Made by a program: the position numbers and the translations under genes
The notes under the pieces: generated by a model
Databases searched by the model: none
Seen by the model: only the letters and a program-made list of their open reading frames with translations
Told to the model about the DNA's origin: nothing
Part shown: one piece after another, positions 1-8,356 of the stretch
Numbering within the stretch: position 1 is the stretch's first letter
How the letters are laid out: each line of letters begins with the position of its first letter
From: an uncultured Vampirovibrio sp.
GTDB lineage: Bacteria > Cyanobacteriota > Vampirovibrionia > Gastranaerophilales > Gastranaerophilaceae
Direction: 5' to 3'
NCBI GenBank assembly: GCA_910577515.1
Contig: CAJTLW010000001.1
Location: 248,001 to 312,000 of the forward strand
DNA: 64,000 bases

Positions 1-178
1 CTAAAACCGGATTTTGATTTCCGGACTGATTTTGCGCATAATAATATCCATAAGGTGTATTGGCAGGCTGCACAGGCACGCCCATAGCAGGGTATCCCTG
101 TACTTGGTAACCTTGATTTAATGAAACACCCATATTTGGTGTTTGAATATATTGCTGATTATTTATAAAATTTGCCAT
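1..178 (-). CDS. Hypothetical protein, N-terminal part, Gln/Asn/Pro-rich (cut by window edge)
   Basis: An ATG at 178 opens a frame that runs to the window edge without a stop, giving the first 59 residues. The segment is rich in Gln, Asn, Pro, Tyr and Gly (for example GYPAMGVPVQP) with no signal peptide or membrane segment, so it looks disordered. The upstream sequence AAGTAAT is a poor ribosome site. I do not recognise a family. It is divergent from the activase-like gene at 349, with 170 AT-rich bases between them. Confidence 0.5.
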   Translation of the reverse strand, partial: MANFINNQQYIQTPNMGVSLNQGYQVQGYPAMGVPVQPANTPYGYYYAQNQSGNQNPVL

Positions 179-348
179 ATTACTTATTTATATTAAAACT
201 CTGAATTTTAAAATATTGCATAAATTATAACAACTTTATTAAGCTTTTTTAAGTAAAGATTTAGAGTTAGCAATATTTTATGCAAATTTTTAATGTTTAA
301 AGTATCATGTTAAATATCTTATTCTCAGGATGATACAGAGGAATTACT

Positions 349-1398
349 ATGGTAATTAAAGAAAAAATTTTAGGGATACCAAGAGCGCTCACTTATTATA
401 ATTATTTTCCTTTTTTATATGGATTTTTTACAAAACTTGGTTTTGAAATCATATTATCAAACCCTACAACTAAAAAAACTCTTGTGGATGGCGCAAGCCT
501 GGTTGTAACAGAGACTTGCCTTCCCATTAAAGTTTATGTAGGACATGTTTTAAATTTACTTGAAAAAGGGGTAAAAAACATCTTTACTCCATCTATTCAA
601 TCTGTTGCACCAAAAATATATAATTGTTCTAAAATAAGGGGGCTGCCAGATTTAATAAGAAATGTTGTGAAAGGAGATTACAACCTTATTGAAGCAACAC
701 TTGATAAATCTGAAAAAAAACTAGGCCTTTTTGAATTTTTAAAACAGGCGGTTGAGCCTTTTGGAATAACTGATGACCTTGAAATTAAGGCAGCACTCCG
801 TGCAGGATTTGTTTTGCATAATAATTTTAAAGTTATGATGCAGCACAATTTAGGCTTCGATGAAGCATTAAAAAATGCAAAAGAAGGCAAGGTTGTTATA
901 AGTTCAAAAAACGAAGATAAAGGTATTAATGTAGCACTTGTTGCACATGGGTACAACATTTACGATAAAAGAGTCTGCATGGACGTGTTTAAAAAACTGA
1001 AAGATTTAGGTGTAAATGTATACAGCGCACTTCAATTAACAGATGAGGAACTAAAAGACGGCATCAATACCCTTGAAGCTGAAATGTATTGGGCAAACCA
1101 GCTTGAAATGACAGGGGCTGCAGGTCATTATCTTAAAAAAGACAACATCGACGGACTTATCACAATCACAGCCTTTGGGTGCGGTCCTGATTCTTTAATG
1201 ATTGAAGACATTAAAAGAAAAGCAAAAAATTTCAATAAACCATTATTAAATTTAACAATAGACGAACATACAGGCGAAGCTGGCTTTGTAACAAGATTGG
1301 AGGCTTTTTGTGATATGCTTTACCGCAAAAAACGCACACTGGCATCTAAAAATAAAGAAAAAGAAGAATATTGCTATTCTTCTTCAACATCTTCATAA
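349..1398 (+). CDS. Acyl-CoA dehydratase activase-related protein (DUF2229)
   Basis: The 349-residue protein begins with the family hallmark GIPRALTYYNYFPF (residues 9-22), followed by LGFEIILSNPT and a Cys-containing stretch TETCLPIKVYVGHV. A later segment FGCGPDSLMIEDI matches the C-terminal part of the family. DUF2229 usually occurs as a module of large 2-hydroxyacyl-CoA dehydratase activases; here it stands alone, without the ASKHA ATPase domain or a dehydratase partner nearby. It may be a Fe-S protein of unknown reaction. An AGAGGAA ribosome site precedes the ATG. Its last 25 bases overlap the 3' end of the convergent DUF1292 gene. Confidence 0.8.
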   Translation: MVIKEKILGIPRALTYYNYFPFLYGFFTKLGFEIILSNPTTKKTLVDGASLVVTETCLPIKVYVGHVLNLLEKGVKNIFTPSIQSVAPKIYNCSKIRGLPDLIRNVVKGDYNLIEATLDKSEKKLGLFEFLKQAVEPFGITDDLEIKAALRAGFVLHNNFKVMMQHNLGFDEALKNAKEGKVVISSKNEDKGINVALVAHGYNIYDKRVCMDVFKKLKDLGVNVYSALQLTDEELKDGINTLEAEMYWANQLEMTGAAGHYLKKDNIDGLITITAFGCGPDSLMIEDIKRKAKNFNKPLLNLTIDEHTGEAGFVTRLEAFCDMLYRKKRTLASKNKEKEEYCYSSSTSS

Positions 1399-1673
1399 CC
1401 TTCTTCCTCTAAAATTGCTTGAGATACAAGGTTAAACTCTTCATCGTCTTCAATTGTTTCAAAAACATACTCTGCAGCATCTTGTTTCAGACGCATCAAA
1501 ATAACTTCACATTCTTCTTCATCTAAATTTTCGTCTACGGGAAGCAAAAGTGCGTAATCAAAATCATTTACTGTAACAATATCAAGAAGTTTCAAACTAA
1601 CTTCCTCACCATCATCACCAACGGTTTTAATTACCTGTAATTCCCTATTTTCCATATCATCAAATCTTCCCAT
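1374..1673 (-). CDS. DUF1292 family protein (YrzB-like)
   Basis: A 99-residue, very acidic protein with the DUF1292 pattern: a short beta-rich core (VSLKLLDIVTVNDFDYALL) followed by conserved acidic segments around DEEFNLVSQAI, ending in a Glu-rich tail. The function of the family is unknown, but it is classically found beside ruvX (yqgF), as here. Its start codon directly follows the ruvX stop, so the two are probably co-translated. Its 3' end overlaps the convergent gene at 349-1398 by 25 bases. Confidence 0.85.
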   Translation of the reverse strand: MGRFDDMENRELQVIKTVGDDGEEVSLKLLDIVTVNDFDYALLLPVDENLDEEECEVILMRLKQDAAEYVFETIEDDEEFNLVSQAILEEEGYEDVEEE

Positions 1674-2090
1674 TTATATTTCTCCTAAATAATCTTCTAA
1701 AATTATAGCAGCACTTTTCATATCTACAAGTCCTTTGTTTTTCGAATAAGAAACTTTTCTTTTTTTGAGTTCTTCTTCCGCATCAAAAGATGTAAGTCTT
1801 TCGTCTCTGTAAATTAATTCATATTTCTCTTTCAAAGGTGCAATAAATTCAATATTTTTTTGCGCCTGAAAACCAAATGTACCGTCCATATTATATGGAA
1901 CACCAACAAGGATTTTCTGCACATTATATTCTTTGCATAATTCTTCAATAGAATTCAGCGCTTTTTTGTCATTATTTTGCCTTAAGATTAGTTCTGTTTT
2001 AGATAAAAAAATACCAAACGGGTCTGAAAGTGCAACCCCCACTCTTTTATCACCGATATCTAATGCCATAATTCTGTTTAATTTGTCCAT
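1674..2090 (-). CDS. ruvX: RuvX/YqgF family putative pre-16S rRNA nuclease
   Basis: This 138-residue RNase H-fold protein carries MALDIGDKRVGVALSDP near its N-terminus (first catalytic Asp), the central ILVGVPYNMDGTFGFQA block and YRDERLTSFDAEEEL, the standard YqgF signature. The family processes the 5' end of pre-16S rRNA and was once thought to resolve Holliday junctions. Its length is normal. The start overlaps the end of the upstream HEAT-like gene by 13 bases and the stop touches the DUF1292 start, placing all in one operon. Confidence 0.93.
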   Translation of the reverse strand: MDKLNRIMALDIGDKRVGVALSDPFGIFLSKTELILRQNNDKKALNSIEELCKEYNVQKILVGVPYNMDGTFGFQAQKNIEFIAPLKEKYELIYRDERLTSFDAEEELKKRKVSYSKNKGLVDMKSAAIILEDYLGEI

Positions 2091-3709
2091 TTTTTCTCAA
2101 TTAATTCTAACATTAATTTTGAATTAAAATCAAAAAACTTAACCTTTTTTTCTTTTAAAAAGATATTTCGTTTATCAGTGCTATTTTTTAAGTATTCAAG
2201 ATTTAAGAAAAATTCATAAACACTTCTTTTAATTGAAAATTCAAAAAATTGTATAAAAACTTCATCAACAAGAAAAATTGAAGCAAAAAGCGATGAAAGA
2301 TTTTTAAACCCTAAAGATTTAAAGAAAAAACTTTGATATAAAAATCTTTTTTTTAAAATTTTATGTAAATTTAAATTTTTAAAATTTAAAACAAAATCAG
2401 ACACAATATTATCAAAATCCTCAAAATTTTCCTGTTTCAGGGCGCAGATTTTACCGATTAAATCAATCAATTCAGGGTATTTTTCACTATAGTTAAAAAA
2501 CCATTTTGAAGTATATTCAGACCCTGTAGCCTGCTTTAAATTTGCAGGTGGCAATTTAAACGGAGTTAAATTTTGTTTTAAGAAATCTTCAACCGAAACA
2601 TCCAAAGGTTCAATATCATAGGTCAATTGGCGCCAACAGAGAAGCTCGTATGGAATATAACTTTTATTTTGAAGCGCAAAATCACAGAAATTATCCATAA
2701 GGCTCTTTGCAAAAGAAAACTCCAGCGGAATTTTTTCAGTATCTTTAAAAAACCGCATAAGAATATTCTCATATTCTGCCTTTGTAATATTTGAAAGCCC
2801 AAAACAAGATAGAGGGCCTGTTTCAAGATTAAAGACTGCAAAAAATGCAGATATCGCACCATTTTCATAACTTCTTGCAAAAACAAGAGAAAAATTAGAT
2901 TCACCATCAATTGATGAAACGAAGACATTTAAAGGCTTTGAGGTTTTAAAAAGTTCTTTATAATATTCAAGCGTCGTAATATTTTTTCTTAAGCCAGCTA
3001 TTTTTAATTCATTTATGGTTTTCTTTGAAAGTGAGACAATGTAAGAATCTTGTGATGATTTTATAAGCCATTCTAAAGGTGCAAACCCAAGATAAGACCT
3101 GGATTTCAAAAGCCCTTCAATGCAAATTTTTAGAACATCATCATCAGGGTTTGAATAAATTAGCGGAATTAAAATATTTGCAAGATGGTCACCCGTGTAA
3201 TCATTCACAATAGTATCAAGTAAAATCCGCCTGTCATCTTCATTTATACCAAAATAAAAATCAAGAAAATCAATCTGTGCTTCAGGATTAACTTCAGCCA
3301 TCTTTAAAAATTTTTCTGTTTCAATATCTACAGCACTTTCTGGATTTTCAACATAAAGATGAATCAAATTTTTATCAACAGGAATCCCCGCCTGATTCAA
3401 AATATTGATTAAAAAAAGCTTCTTTTCATCAGAAACAGAAGGCTTTTCAAGGAAAGAAAAAACACATTTTTCAAGCACATCACGTGCCAAATTTATAGCT
3501 AAAAGTGCCAGAACGCCATCAAAATAAGCTAGTGAACCATTGATTTCTTTTAAAATAACAGTGCATAAAAAATATCTATCTTGAATTTTTGACAACTCTA
3601 AAATTGCAGCTTCAACATCCTTATCAGAGACAACAGAAAGATTTCGAAGTTTTAATATTTCATGCAAAATGCAGGCTCTTTGCTGGATTTTTGAAGCATC
3701 TGTATTCAT
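2078..3709 (-). CDS. Hypothetical HEAT-like helical repeat protein
   Basis: I do not recognise this 543-residue protein. The N-terminal 300 residues are almost entirely helical, with repeated pairs such as LALLAINLARDVLEKC and ILIPLIYSNPDDDVLKICIEGLL that resemble HEAT-type scaffold repeats. A mixed beta segment follows (LNVFVSSIDGESNFSLVFAR, about 255-275), then further helices. There is no signal peptide or membrane segment. It sits between a stand-alone ClpX-type zinc finger, whose stop touches its start, and ruvX, which it overlaps. A role in protein or RNA handling is only an inference from these neighbours. Confidence 0.75.
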   Translation of the reverse strand: MNTDASKIQQRACILHEILKLRNLSVVSDKDVEAAILELSKIQDRYFLCTVILKEINGSLAYFDGVLALLAINLARDVLEKCVFSFLEKPSVSDEKKLFLINILNQAGIPVDKNLIHLYVENPESAVDIETEKFLKMAEVNPEAQIDFLDFYFGINEDDRRILLDTIVNDYTGDHLANILIPLIYSNPDDDVLKICIEGLLKSRSYLGFAPLEWLIKSSQDSYIVSLSKKTINELKIAGLRKNITTLEYYKELFKTSKPLNVFVSSIDGESNFSLVFARSYENGAISAFFAVFNLETGPLSCFGLSNITKAEYENILMRFFKDTEKIPLEFSFAKSLMDNFCDFALQNKSYIPYELLCWRQLTYDIEPLDVSVEDFLKQNLTPFKLPPANLKQATGSEYTSKWFFNYSEKYPELIDLIGKICALKQENFEDFDNIVSDFVLNFKNLNLHKILKKRFLYQSFFFKSLGFKNLSSLFASIFLVDEVFIQFFEFSIKRSVYEFFLNLEYLKNSTDKRNIFLKEKKVKFFDFNSKLMLELIEKKWTN

Positions 3710-3970
3710 TTATTTTTTAATATTCCATAATAAGTCAAGAATTTTTTGCGCTTCACCAGACATAACGCCGTCCTGCAAAATCAAATACTGAACAGCAATT
3801 AAGACGCATTCGGAGCAAATATTAACCTCTGGCCCTTTTACCATCTTTGGAACTTCGGTATTGGGACGTTTGCAAAAACTGCAATATTCAAGGTTTTGTA
3901 CTTCTTTTTTATCCTGTTTTTGTTTCTTTCCAAAAGAAACTACTTTTTTATCTTCGGCCAATTTATCCAC
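3710..3970 (-). CDS. Stand-alone ClpX-type C4 zinc-finger protein
   Basis: The 86-residue product has a ClpX N-terminal zinc-binding domain (Cys30, Cys33, Cys52, Cys55; YCSFCKRP then NICSECV) but no AAA+ ATPase. In ClpX this domain dimerises and binds adaptors or substrates. The first 28 residues are Lys-rich and probably disordered, with a VVSFGKK stretch. Translation likely starts at GTG 3970 just after AGAGGAA; the close spacing leaves a downstream TTG (codon 4) as an alternative. It leads a run of abutting genes ending in ruvX and DUF1292. It could be an adaptor or a regulator. Confidence 0.8.
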   Translation of the reverse strand: MDKLAEDKKVVSFGKKQKQDKKEVQNLEYCSFCKRPNTEVPKMVKGPEVNICSECVLIAVQYLILQDGVMSGEAQKILDLLWNIKK

Positions 3971-4058
3971 TTTCCTCTGTTTGTAATATTTAACTATTTT
4001 AATAAATTTTTAAAAATTTTTCTACATGTGTTACCGAAATATTAACAAATAAACGGTT

Positions 4059-4628
4059 TTAAGGGGATTTTCTGAGCTTTTTTGCTTTATATTGATTTAG
4101 CGCATTATTAAACATTTTTTCTTTAAGATGAGGAGGCATGCTTTCAATATTAAAAATGGTTTCCCTTAATTTTTCAAACTCAAGTTTTTCATTATTATCT
4201 AAACCAATCGTTTCGTAATCTTTTTCTGTATAATAAACCGGAGTATCAGTATCAAAAGCAGCACTTGAATTTTCCGGCGAAGCATTTTTTATACTCATCC
4301 AATTTTTATAGTTAAACCTGATATCTGTAATATTTAAATCTACCCCTTTGGCGTAGGGTAAATATTTTTCTATAATATCATTTTTGTAAAAACCTAATTC
4401 CTGAATAACTGCAGGACTTGCAGCAGATACAAAAAGGATGGAGCCTTTAAGTTCGTAGGGCATTGATAATTTTTCAAACTTTTTTCCAACAACATCCTTC
4501 CAAAAACCAAAGAGCATAGCCTGATTTGCACTTTTATTAAAAGTCTGCCCCGACCAAGCGCCTTTAGCATCTTTGGAGAGGACAGACTCGTTTATAATAT
4601 CTGAAATTTTTGAAAAATCGTTTGCCAT
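4059..4628 (-). CDS. DUF721/DciA-like protein
   Basis: A 189-residue protein whose N-terminal half matches DUF721: FWKDVVGKKFEKLSMPYELKG followed by ILFVSAASPAVIQELGFYKNDI, the KH-like fold of the DciA family. DciA loads replicative helicase DnaB in bacteria that lack DnaC. The last 80 residues are variable and acidic, then basic, without a known domain. It lies 21 bases downstream of metK on the same strand and is probably co-transcribed. The DciA role is inferred from family membership only. Confidence 0.75.
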   Translation of the reverse strand: MANDFSKISDIINESVLSKDAKGAWSGQTFNKSANQAMLFGFWKDVVGKKFEKLSMPYELKGSILFVSAASPAVIQELGFYKNDIIEKYLPYAKGVDLNITDIRFNYKNWMSIKNASPENSSAAFDTDTPVYYTEKDYETIGLDNNEKLEFEKLRETIFNIESMPPHLKEKMFNNALNQYKAKKLRKSP

Positions 4629-4649
4629 TATACCTTTATTTTAAGGTTT

Positions 4650-5915
4650 TTAAGCACGAAGCGCAAGAGCTTCGTTTTCAAGCTTGCTTGCCATTTGGGT
4701 TTCTTCCCAAGGTACAGGAAAATCAGTACGGCCAATATGCCCGTATGCTGCAAGTCTTGAATAAAATCTTCCGCCATTTTTCTTTGGAAGGTTTCTTAAA
4801 TCAAATTGCTTTATAATAGCATTTGGTCTTAAATCAAAGTTTCTTTGAACTATTTCAGATAAAGCCTCATCAGAAACTTTTCCCGTGCCAAAAGTATCAA
4901 CTAAAACGGAAACAGGACGGCTTACACCAATTGCATAAGCAAGCTCGATTTCACATTTTTCAGCTAAACCTGCTGCTACGATATTTTTTGCTACCCATCT
5001 TGCAGCATAAGCAGCGCTTCTATCTACCTTGGTGGGGTCTTTTCCTGAAAATGCGCCGCCGCCATGACGAGCGTATCCGCCATAAGTATCAACAATTATC
5101 TTTCTGCCGGTTAAGCCTGCATCTCCTTGGGGGCCACCTATAACAAAACGTCCTGAAGGATTAATTAAATATTTTGTGCTGCTGTCAGGTTTAATTGCTT
5201 CATTTTGGAAAACATAATCAATAACATGTTTGATTAAATCTTCTCTTATGATTTCCTGAACTCTTTTGTTATCTGAAATACCGTTAATTTCAGGGTCATG
5301 CTGTGTTGATAAAACAATTGTATCAATTCTATATGGCTTGCCTTCTTTATATTCAACAGTCACCTGAGATTTACCATCAGGTCTTAAATAATCTACAGTA
5401 TGGTTTTTTCTAATTTCAGCCAATCTATACGATAACCTGTGAGCCAAAGAAATCGGAAGAGGCATCAATTCAGGAGTTTCATTGCAGGCATAACCAAACA
5501 TGATTCCCTGATCACCTGCGCCTATATCTTCAGTTTCAGATTTTGAAACATCGGAATTGTCACTTCTTGTTTCAAGCGCTTTATTAACACCGCCGGCAAT
5601 ATCTGTAGATTGCTCATCAATGCTTGTTAAAACCGCACATGTTTTATAGTCAAAGCCGCCGCCTTCTTCACCTTTGTATCCTATAGATTTGATTGTATTT
5701 CTAACAACAGAGGGGATATCAACATAGCAATTTGATGAAATTTCACCGCAAACAAGTGCCATACCTGTTGTAACGGTTGTTTCTGCAGCTACTCTTGAAT
5801 TTGGGTCATTTGTTAAAAATTCATCCAAAATAGCATCTGAAATCTGGTCGCAAACTTTATCAGGATGCCCTTCTGTTACAGATTCAGAGGTGAATAAAAA
5901 GTTTTTTAGTGTCAT
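4650..5915 (-). CDS. metK: S-adenosylmethionine synthetase
   Basis: The enzyme makes S-adenosylmethionine from methionine and ATP. All three family regions are present: FTSESVTEGHPDKVCDQISDA at the N-terminus (ATP- and Mg-binding His/Asp), the signature GAGDQGIMFGYA, and GGGAFSGKDPTKVDRSAAY in the C-terminal third. At 421 residues it is slightly longer than the usual 385-400, with the excess at the C-terminus (ending ENEALALRA). An AAGGAG ribosome site precedes the ATG. That site can pair with the loop of a compact leader hairpin (separate entry), suggesting translational control. It is followed by the dciA-like gene. Confidence 0.97.
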   Translation of the reverse strand: MTLKNFLFTSESVTEGHPDKVCDQISDAILDEFLTNDPNSRVAAETTVTTGMALVCGEISSNCYVDIPSVVRNTIKSIGYKGEEGGGFDYKTCAVLTSIDEQSTDIAGGVNKALETRSDNSDVSKSETEDIGAGDQGIMFGYACNETPELMPLPISLAHRLSYRLAEIRKNHTVDYLRPDGKSQVTVEYKEGKPYRIDTIVLSTQHDPEINGISDNKRVQEIIREDLIKHVIDYVFQNEAIKPDSSTKYLINPSGRFVIGGPQGDAGLTGRKIIVDTYGGYARHGGGAFSGKDPTKVDRSAAYAARWVAKNIVAAGLAEKCEIELAYAIGVSRPVSVLVDTFGTGKVSDEALSEIVQRNFDLRPNAIIKQFDLRNLPKKNGGRFYSRLAAYGHIGRTDFPVPWEETQMASKLENEALALRA

Positions 5916-5923
5916 CTTTTTCT

Positions 5924-5970
5924 CCTTAATTTCTATTTAAGCCGGTAAGGTTTTTAATTCCGACCCGGCG
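5924..5970 (-). promoter_or_regulatory. Candidate SAM-responsive H-type pseudoknot in the metK leader
   Basis: On the metK strand, stem 1 is GCCGG (5969-5965) with CCGGC (5945-5941), enclosing a 19-base loop. The last five loop bases, CCTTA (5950-5946), are complementary to TAAGG (5928-5924), which contains most of the metK Shine-Dalgarno sequence TAAGGAG. Stem 2 stacks directly on stem 1 with no gap. The crossing segments are 14 bases (GTCGGAATTAAAAA) and 12 bases (TTAAATAGAAAT). This is the architecture of SAM-II and SAM-V aptamers, but I cannot match it to a named class. The ligand is inferred from the gene it precedes. Confidence 0.55.
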
Positions 5971-5974
5971 AAAA

Positions 5975-6003
5975 AATATATTATCAAAAACATTGTATTA
6001 CAA
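5975..6003 (-). promoter_or_regulatory. Probable metK promoter
   Basis: On the minus strand a -35-like TTGTAA (6003-5998) is followed after 17 bases by TATATT (5980-5975). The expected start of transcription, near 5969, is the first base of the leader pseudoknot. The whole leader would then be about 54 bases and consist of little besides that structure. Confidence 0.45.
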
Positions 6004-6049
6004 AGTTAGAAGAAAACAAGGAAAATATTGATAAAGATTTTATAAAACA

Positions 6050-6085
6050 ATACGGGCATAGCAAATGTTTTAGCTATGCCCGTAT
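6050..6085 (-). terminator. Intrinsic terminator after the DUF4870-like gene
   Basis: A perfect 13-bp inverted repeat (ATACGGGCATAGC and its complement, 6050-6062 and 6073-6085) encloses a 10-base loop. On the minus strand it is followed by a T-rich run (TTGTTTTATAAA). It separates the membrane-protein gene at 6103-6408 from metK. Confidence 0.8.
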
Positions 6086-6102
6086 CTGAGATATATACTT
6101 AC

Positions 6103-6408
6103 TTATTTTACAAATTGATAAGCAGGTGCTTTAAATTCTGCATCATTATTAAATGCATTAAATGATTTAATTGCAAGAATAATATTAGCAACAAGAACAG
6201 CTAAACCTACAAGTAATCCTACAAGAGGAATAATTGCAAGGAAAGAAACAATTATCAAAGTGATTTCAAAATTAAGCATCTGTCTTATCACTTCTCTTTT
6301 GTTGCCTTGTAAATCCTTGCCACCAAGACACCAAGCAAGTAAAGAACCAATTACACCCAAAAGAATAACTGCAATTGTTCCAAAAATTCCTATAGTTTTT
6401 TCATCCAT
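6103..6408 (-). CDS. DUF4870-like small membrane protein
   Basis: The 101-residue protein has an N-terminal hydrophobic helix (IFGTIAVILLGVIGSLLAW) and a C-terminal hydrophobic hairpin (TLIIVSFLAIIPLVGLLVGL then AVLVANIILAIKSFNAF), with the polar RQMLNFEIT motif between them. This matches DUF4870/Tic20-like small integral membrane proteins of unknown role. I place the start at ATG 6408 because AAAGGA lies just upstream of it; the frame also extends to a TTG at 6423 that includes this ribosome site. A strong terminator follows. Confidence 0.8.
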   Translation of the reverse strand: MDEKTIGIFGTIAVILLGVIGSLLAWCLGGKDLQGNKREVIRQMLNFEITLIIVSFLAIIPLVGLLVGLAVLVANIILAIKSFNAFNNDAEFKAPAYQFVK

Positions 6409-6508
6409 AGCTTTTCCTTTCAACTCTCTAACTATAAACTATTCTATAAATAAAATTGTATACCAAACATTTAACTTACAAGCATTTTTTCAAAACTTTT
6501 TACAAAAT

Positions 6509-6538
6509 TTGTCTAATTTAGCATGTTTATTTTATAAT
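6509..6538 (+). promoter_or_regulatory. Probable aspS promoter
   Basis: TTGTCT (6509-6514) and a perfect TATAAT (6533-6538) are separated by 18 bases, 34 bases before the aspS ATG. AAAAAGGA supplies the ribosome site. Confidence 0.5.
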
Positions 6539-6572
6539 CTAGCTAAAAGAATGTATTAAAAAGGACAAGTTT

Positions 6573-8348
6573 ATGGAATTAACCTATAAAAAACAAAATT
6601 GCACAGAGATTACAGAAGATTTTATCGGCAAAGAATGTACGCTTGCAGGCTGGGTTTCAACAGTTCGCGACCTTGGCGGCATCATTTTTGTTGAAATAAG
6701 AGACAGAAGCGGGCTTTTTCAGGTTGTTGCAGACCCTAAAATCAACCCAAATGTATATGAAACATTTGGCAAATTAAGAAGCGAATTTGTTGTTCAGGTT
6801 AAAGGAAAGGTTTCAAAAAGGCCGGATGACACCATAAATGAACGTTTACAAACAGGAACAATTGAAATTTATCCTGATGAGATAAAAATCCTTTCTGCTG
6901 CAAAAACTTTACCTTTTGTATTAGAAGATGACAGCGTTTCAGAGGATATAAGATTAAAATACAGATATCTTGATTTAAGAAACGAAAAAATGCTGAATAA
7001 CCTTAAATTAAGACATAAAATTGTAACTTCAATAAGAAATTATCTTAATAATTTGGATTTTATGGAAGTGGAAACCCCCGTTTTAATCAAAACAACACCT
7101 GAAGGTGCAAGGGATTATCTTGTGCCGAGCCGTGTTTTTGACGGAAAATTCTTCGCACTTCCACAATCTCCGCAAATTTTCAAACAGCTTTTGATGGTAG
7201 GCGGAATTGAAAAATATTACCAAATTGCAAAATGCTTTAGAGATGAAGACTTAAGAGCAGACAGACAGCCTGAATTTACACAGGTGGATATTGAAATGAG
7301 CTTTGTTGAGCAGGAAGATATCTTAAAAATGACAGAAGGTCTATTGAAAGATGCATTTAAGGCTGCAGGAGTTGAAATTCAAACTCCGTTTAAACGCCTT
7401 ACCTGGAAAGAAGCTATGGAAAAATATGGTTCTGATAAGCCTGATACAAGGTTTGGTTTAGAGCTTTTTGATGTAACCGATATTATGGAAGCATCAACTT
7501 TTGAAGCTTTTAAAAACGTTATAAGCGCTGGCGGAACTGTTCGCGCAATTAGAATTCCAGGCATTGCTGGATATTCAAGAAAAGAGATGGATGATGTTAG
7601 AAACCTTGCAATTAAGTTTGGTGCCAAAGGTCTTGCATGGGTAACATATCTTGAAGATGGCAGTGTTAAATCACCTGTCTTTAAATTCTTAAATGAAGAA
7701 CAAATTAATGAAATCCAAAAAAGAGCAGGAGCTGAGAAGGGCGATATAGTATTCTTTGTAGCCGATAAACCAAAAATCGTATTTGATGTTTTAGGACGTT
7801 TCAGATTATACTTTGGCGACAGGCTTGGCTTAATTGATAAAGACCAGCATGACCTTCTTTGGGTAGTTGATTTCCCTCTATTTGAATATTCTGAAGAGGA
7901 TGATAGGTTTGTATCTGTTCACCATCCTTTCACAATGCCTGCTTTAGAAGACATTGATAAACTTGAAAACGATAAAGGAAATGTTAAATCAATTGCGTAT
8001 GACGTTGTTTACAACGGAAACGAACTTGGCGGCGGTTCTATAAGAATTCACGATGCCGAAATTCAACAAAAAGCATTCAAAGCACTTGGTTTAACAGAAG
8101 AAGACATTCAGGAAAAATTTGAATTCCTTGTAAACGCCTTCCAATACGGAACGCCTCCGCATGGCGGTTTAGCACTTGGTTTAGACAGACTTGTTGCGCT
8201 CTTAACAAGGTCTAATTCAATAAGAGATGTTATAGCATTCCCGAAAAACTCACAGGCAAAAGATTTAATGACAAATGCGCCCGGAATTGCAAGCGAAGAA
8301 CAGTTGAGGGAATTACATATAAGACTCAGAAACCCTGTAAAAATTTAA
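6573..8348 (+). CDS. aspS: Aspartyl-tRNA synthetase
   Basis: A 591-residue class II synthetase that charges tRNA-Asp (or also tRNA-Asn if non-discriminating). It has the N-terminal OB-fold anticodon domain (GWVSTVRDLGGIIFVEIRDR), motif 2 CFRDEDLRADRQPEFTQVD, the bacterial GAD insertion in the middle, and motif 3 GLALGLDRLVALL near the C-terminus. Its length is typical of bacterial AspRS. gatA in this window raises the possibility that the enzyme is non-discriminating and feeds the amidotransferase route to Asn-tRNA. A terminator follows. Confidence 0.97.
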   Translation: MELTYKKQNCTEITEDFIGKECTLAGWVSTVRDLGGIIFVEIRDRSGLFQVVADPKINPNVYETFGKLRSEFVVQVKGKVSKRPDDTINERLQTGTIEIYPDEIKILSAAKTLPFVLEDDSVSEDIRLKYRYLDLRNEKMLNNLKLRHKIVTSIRNYLNNLDFMEVETPVLIKTTPEGARDYLVPSRVFDGKFFALPQSPQIFKQLLMVGGIEKYYQIAKCFRDEDLRADRQPEFTQVDIEMSFVEQEDILKMTEGLLKDAFKAAGVEIQTPFKRLTWKEAMEKYGSDKPDTRFGLELFDVTDIMEASTFEAFKNVISAGGTVRAIRIPGIAGYSRKEMDDVRNLAIKFGAKGLAWVTYLEDGSVKSPVFKFLNEEQINEIQKRAGAEKGDIVFFVADKPKIVFDVLGRFRLYFGDRLGLIDKDQHDLLWVVDFPLFEYSEEDDRFVSVHHPFTMPALEDIDKLENDKGNVKSIAYDVVYNGNELGGGSIRIHDAEIQQKAFKALGLTEEDIQEKFEFLVNAFQYGTPPHGGLALGLDRLVALLTRSNSIRDVIAFPKNSQAKDLMTNAPGIASEEQLRELHIRLRNPVKI

Positions 8349-8356
8349 CAAAATTA

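Noticed and set aside
212..285. Inverted repeats TTGCATAAA/TTTATGCAA and AATATTGC/GCAATATT before the activase-like gene
   Set aside because: The arms are about 50 bases apart in very AT-rich DNA; chance is a sufficient explanation without comparison.
6260..6559. Plus-strand frame of 99 codons
   Set aside because: It is antisense to the DUF4870-like gene and runs through the aspS promoter.
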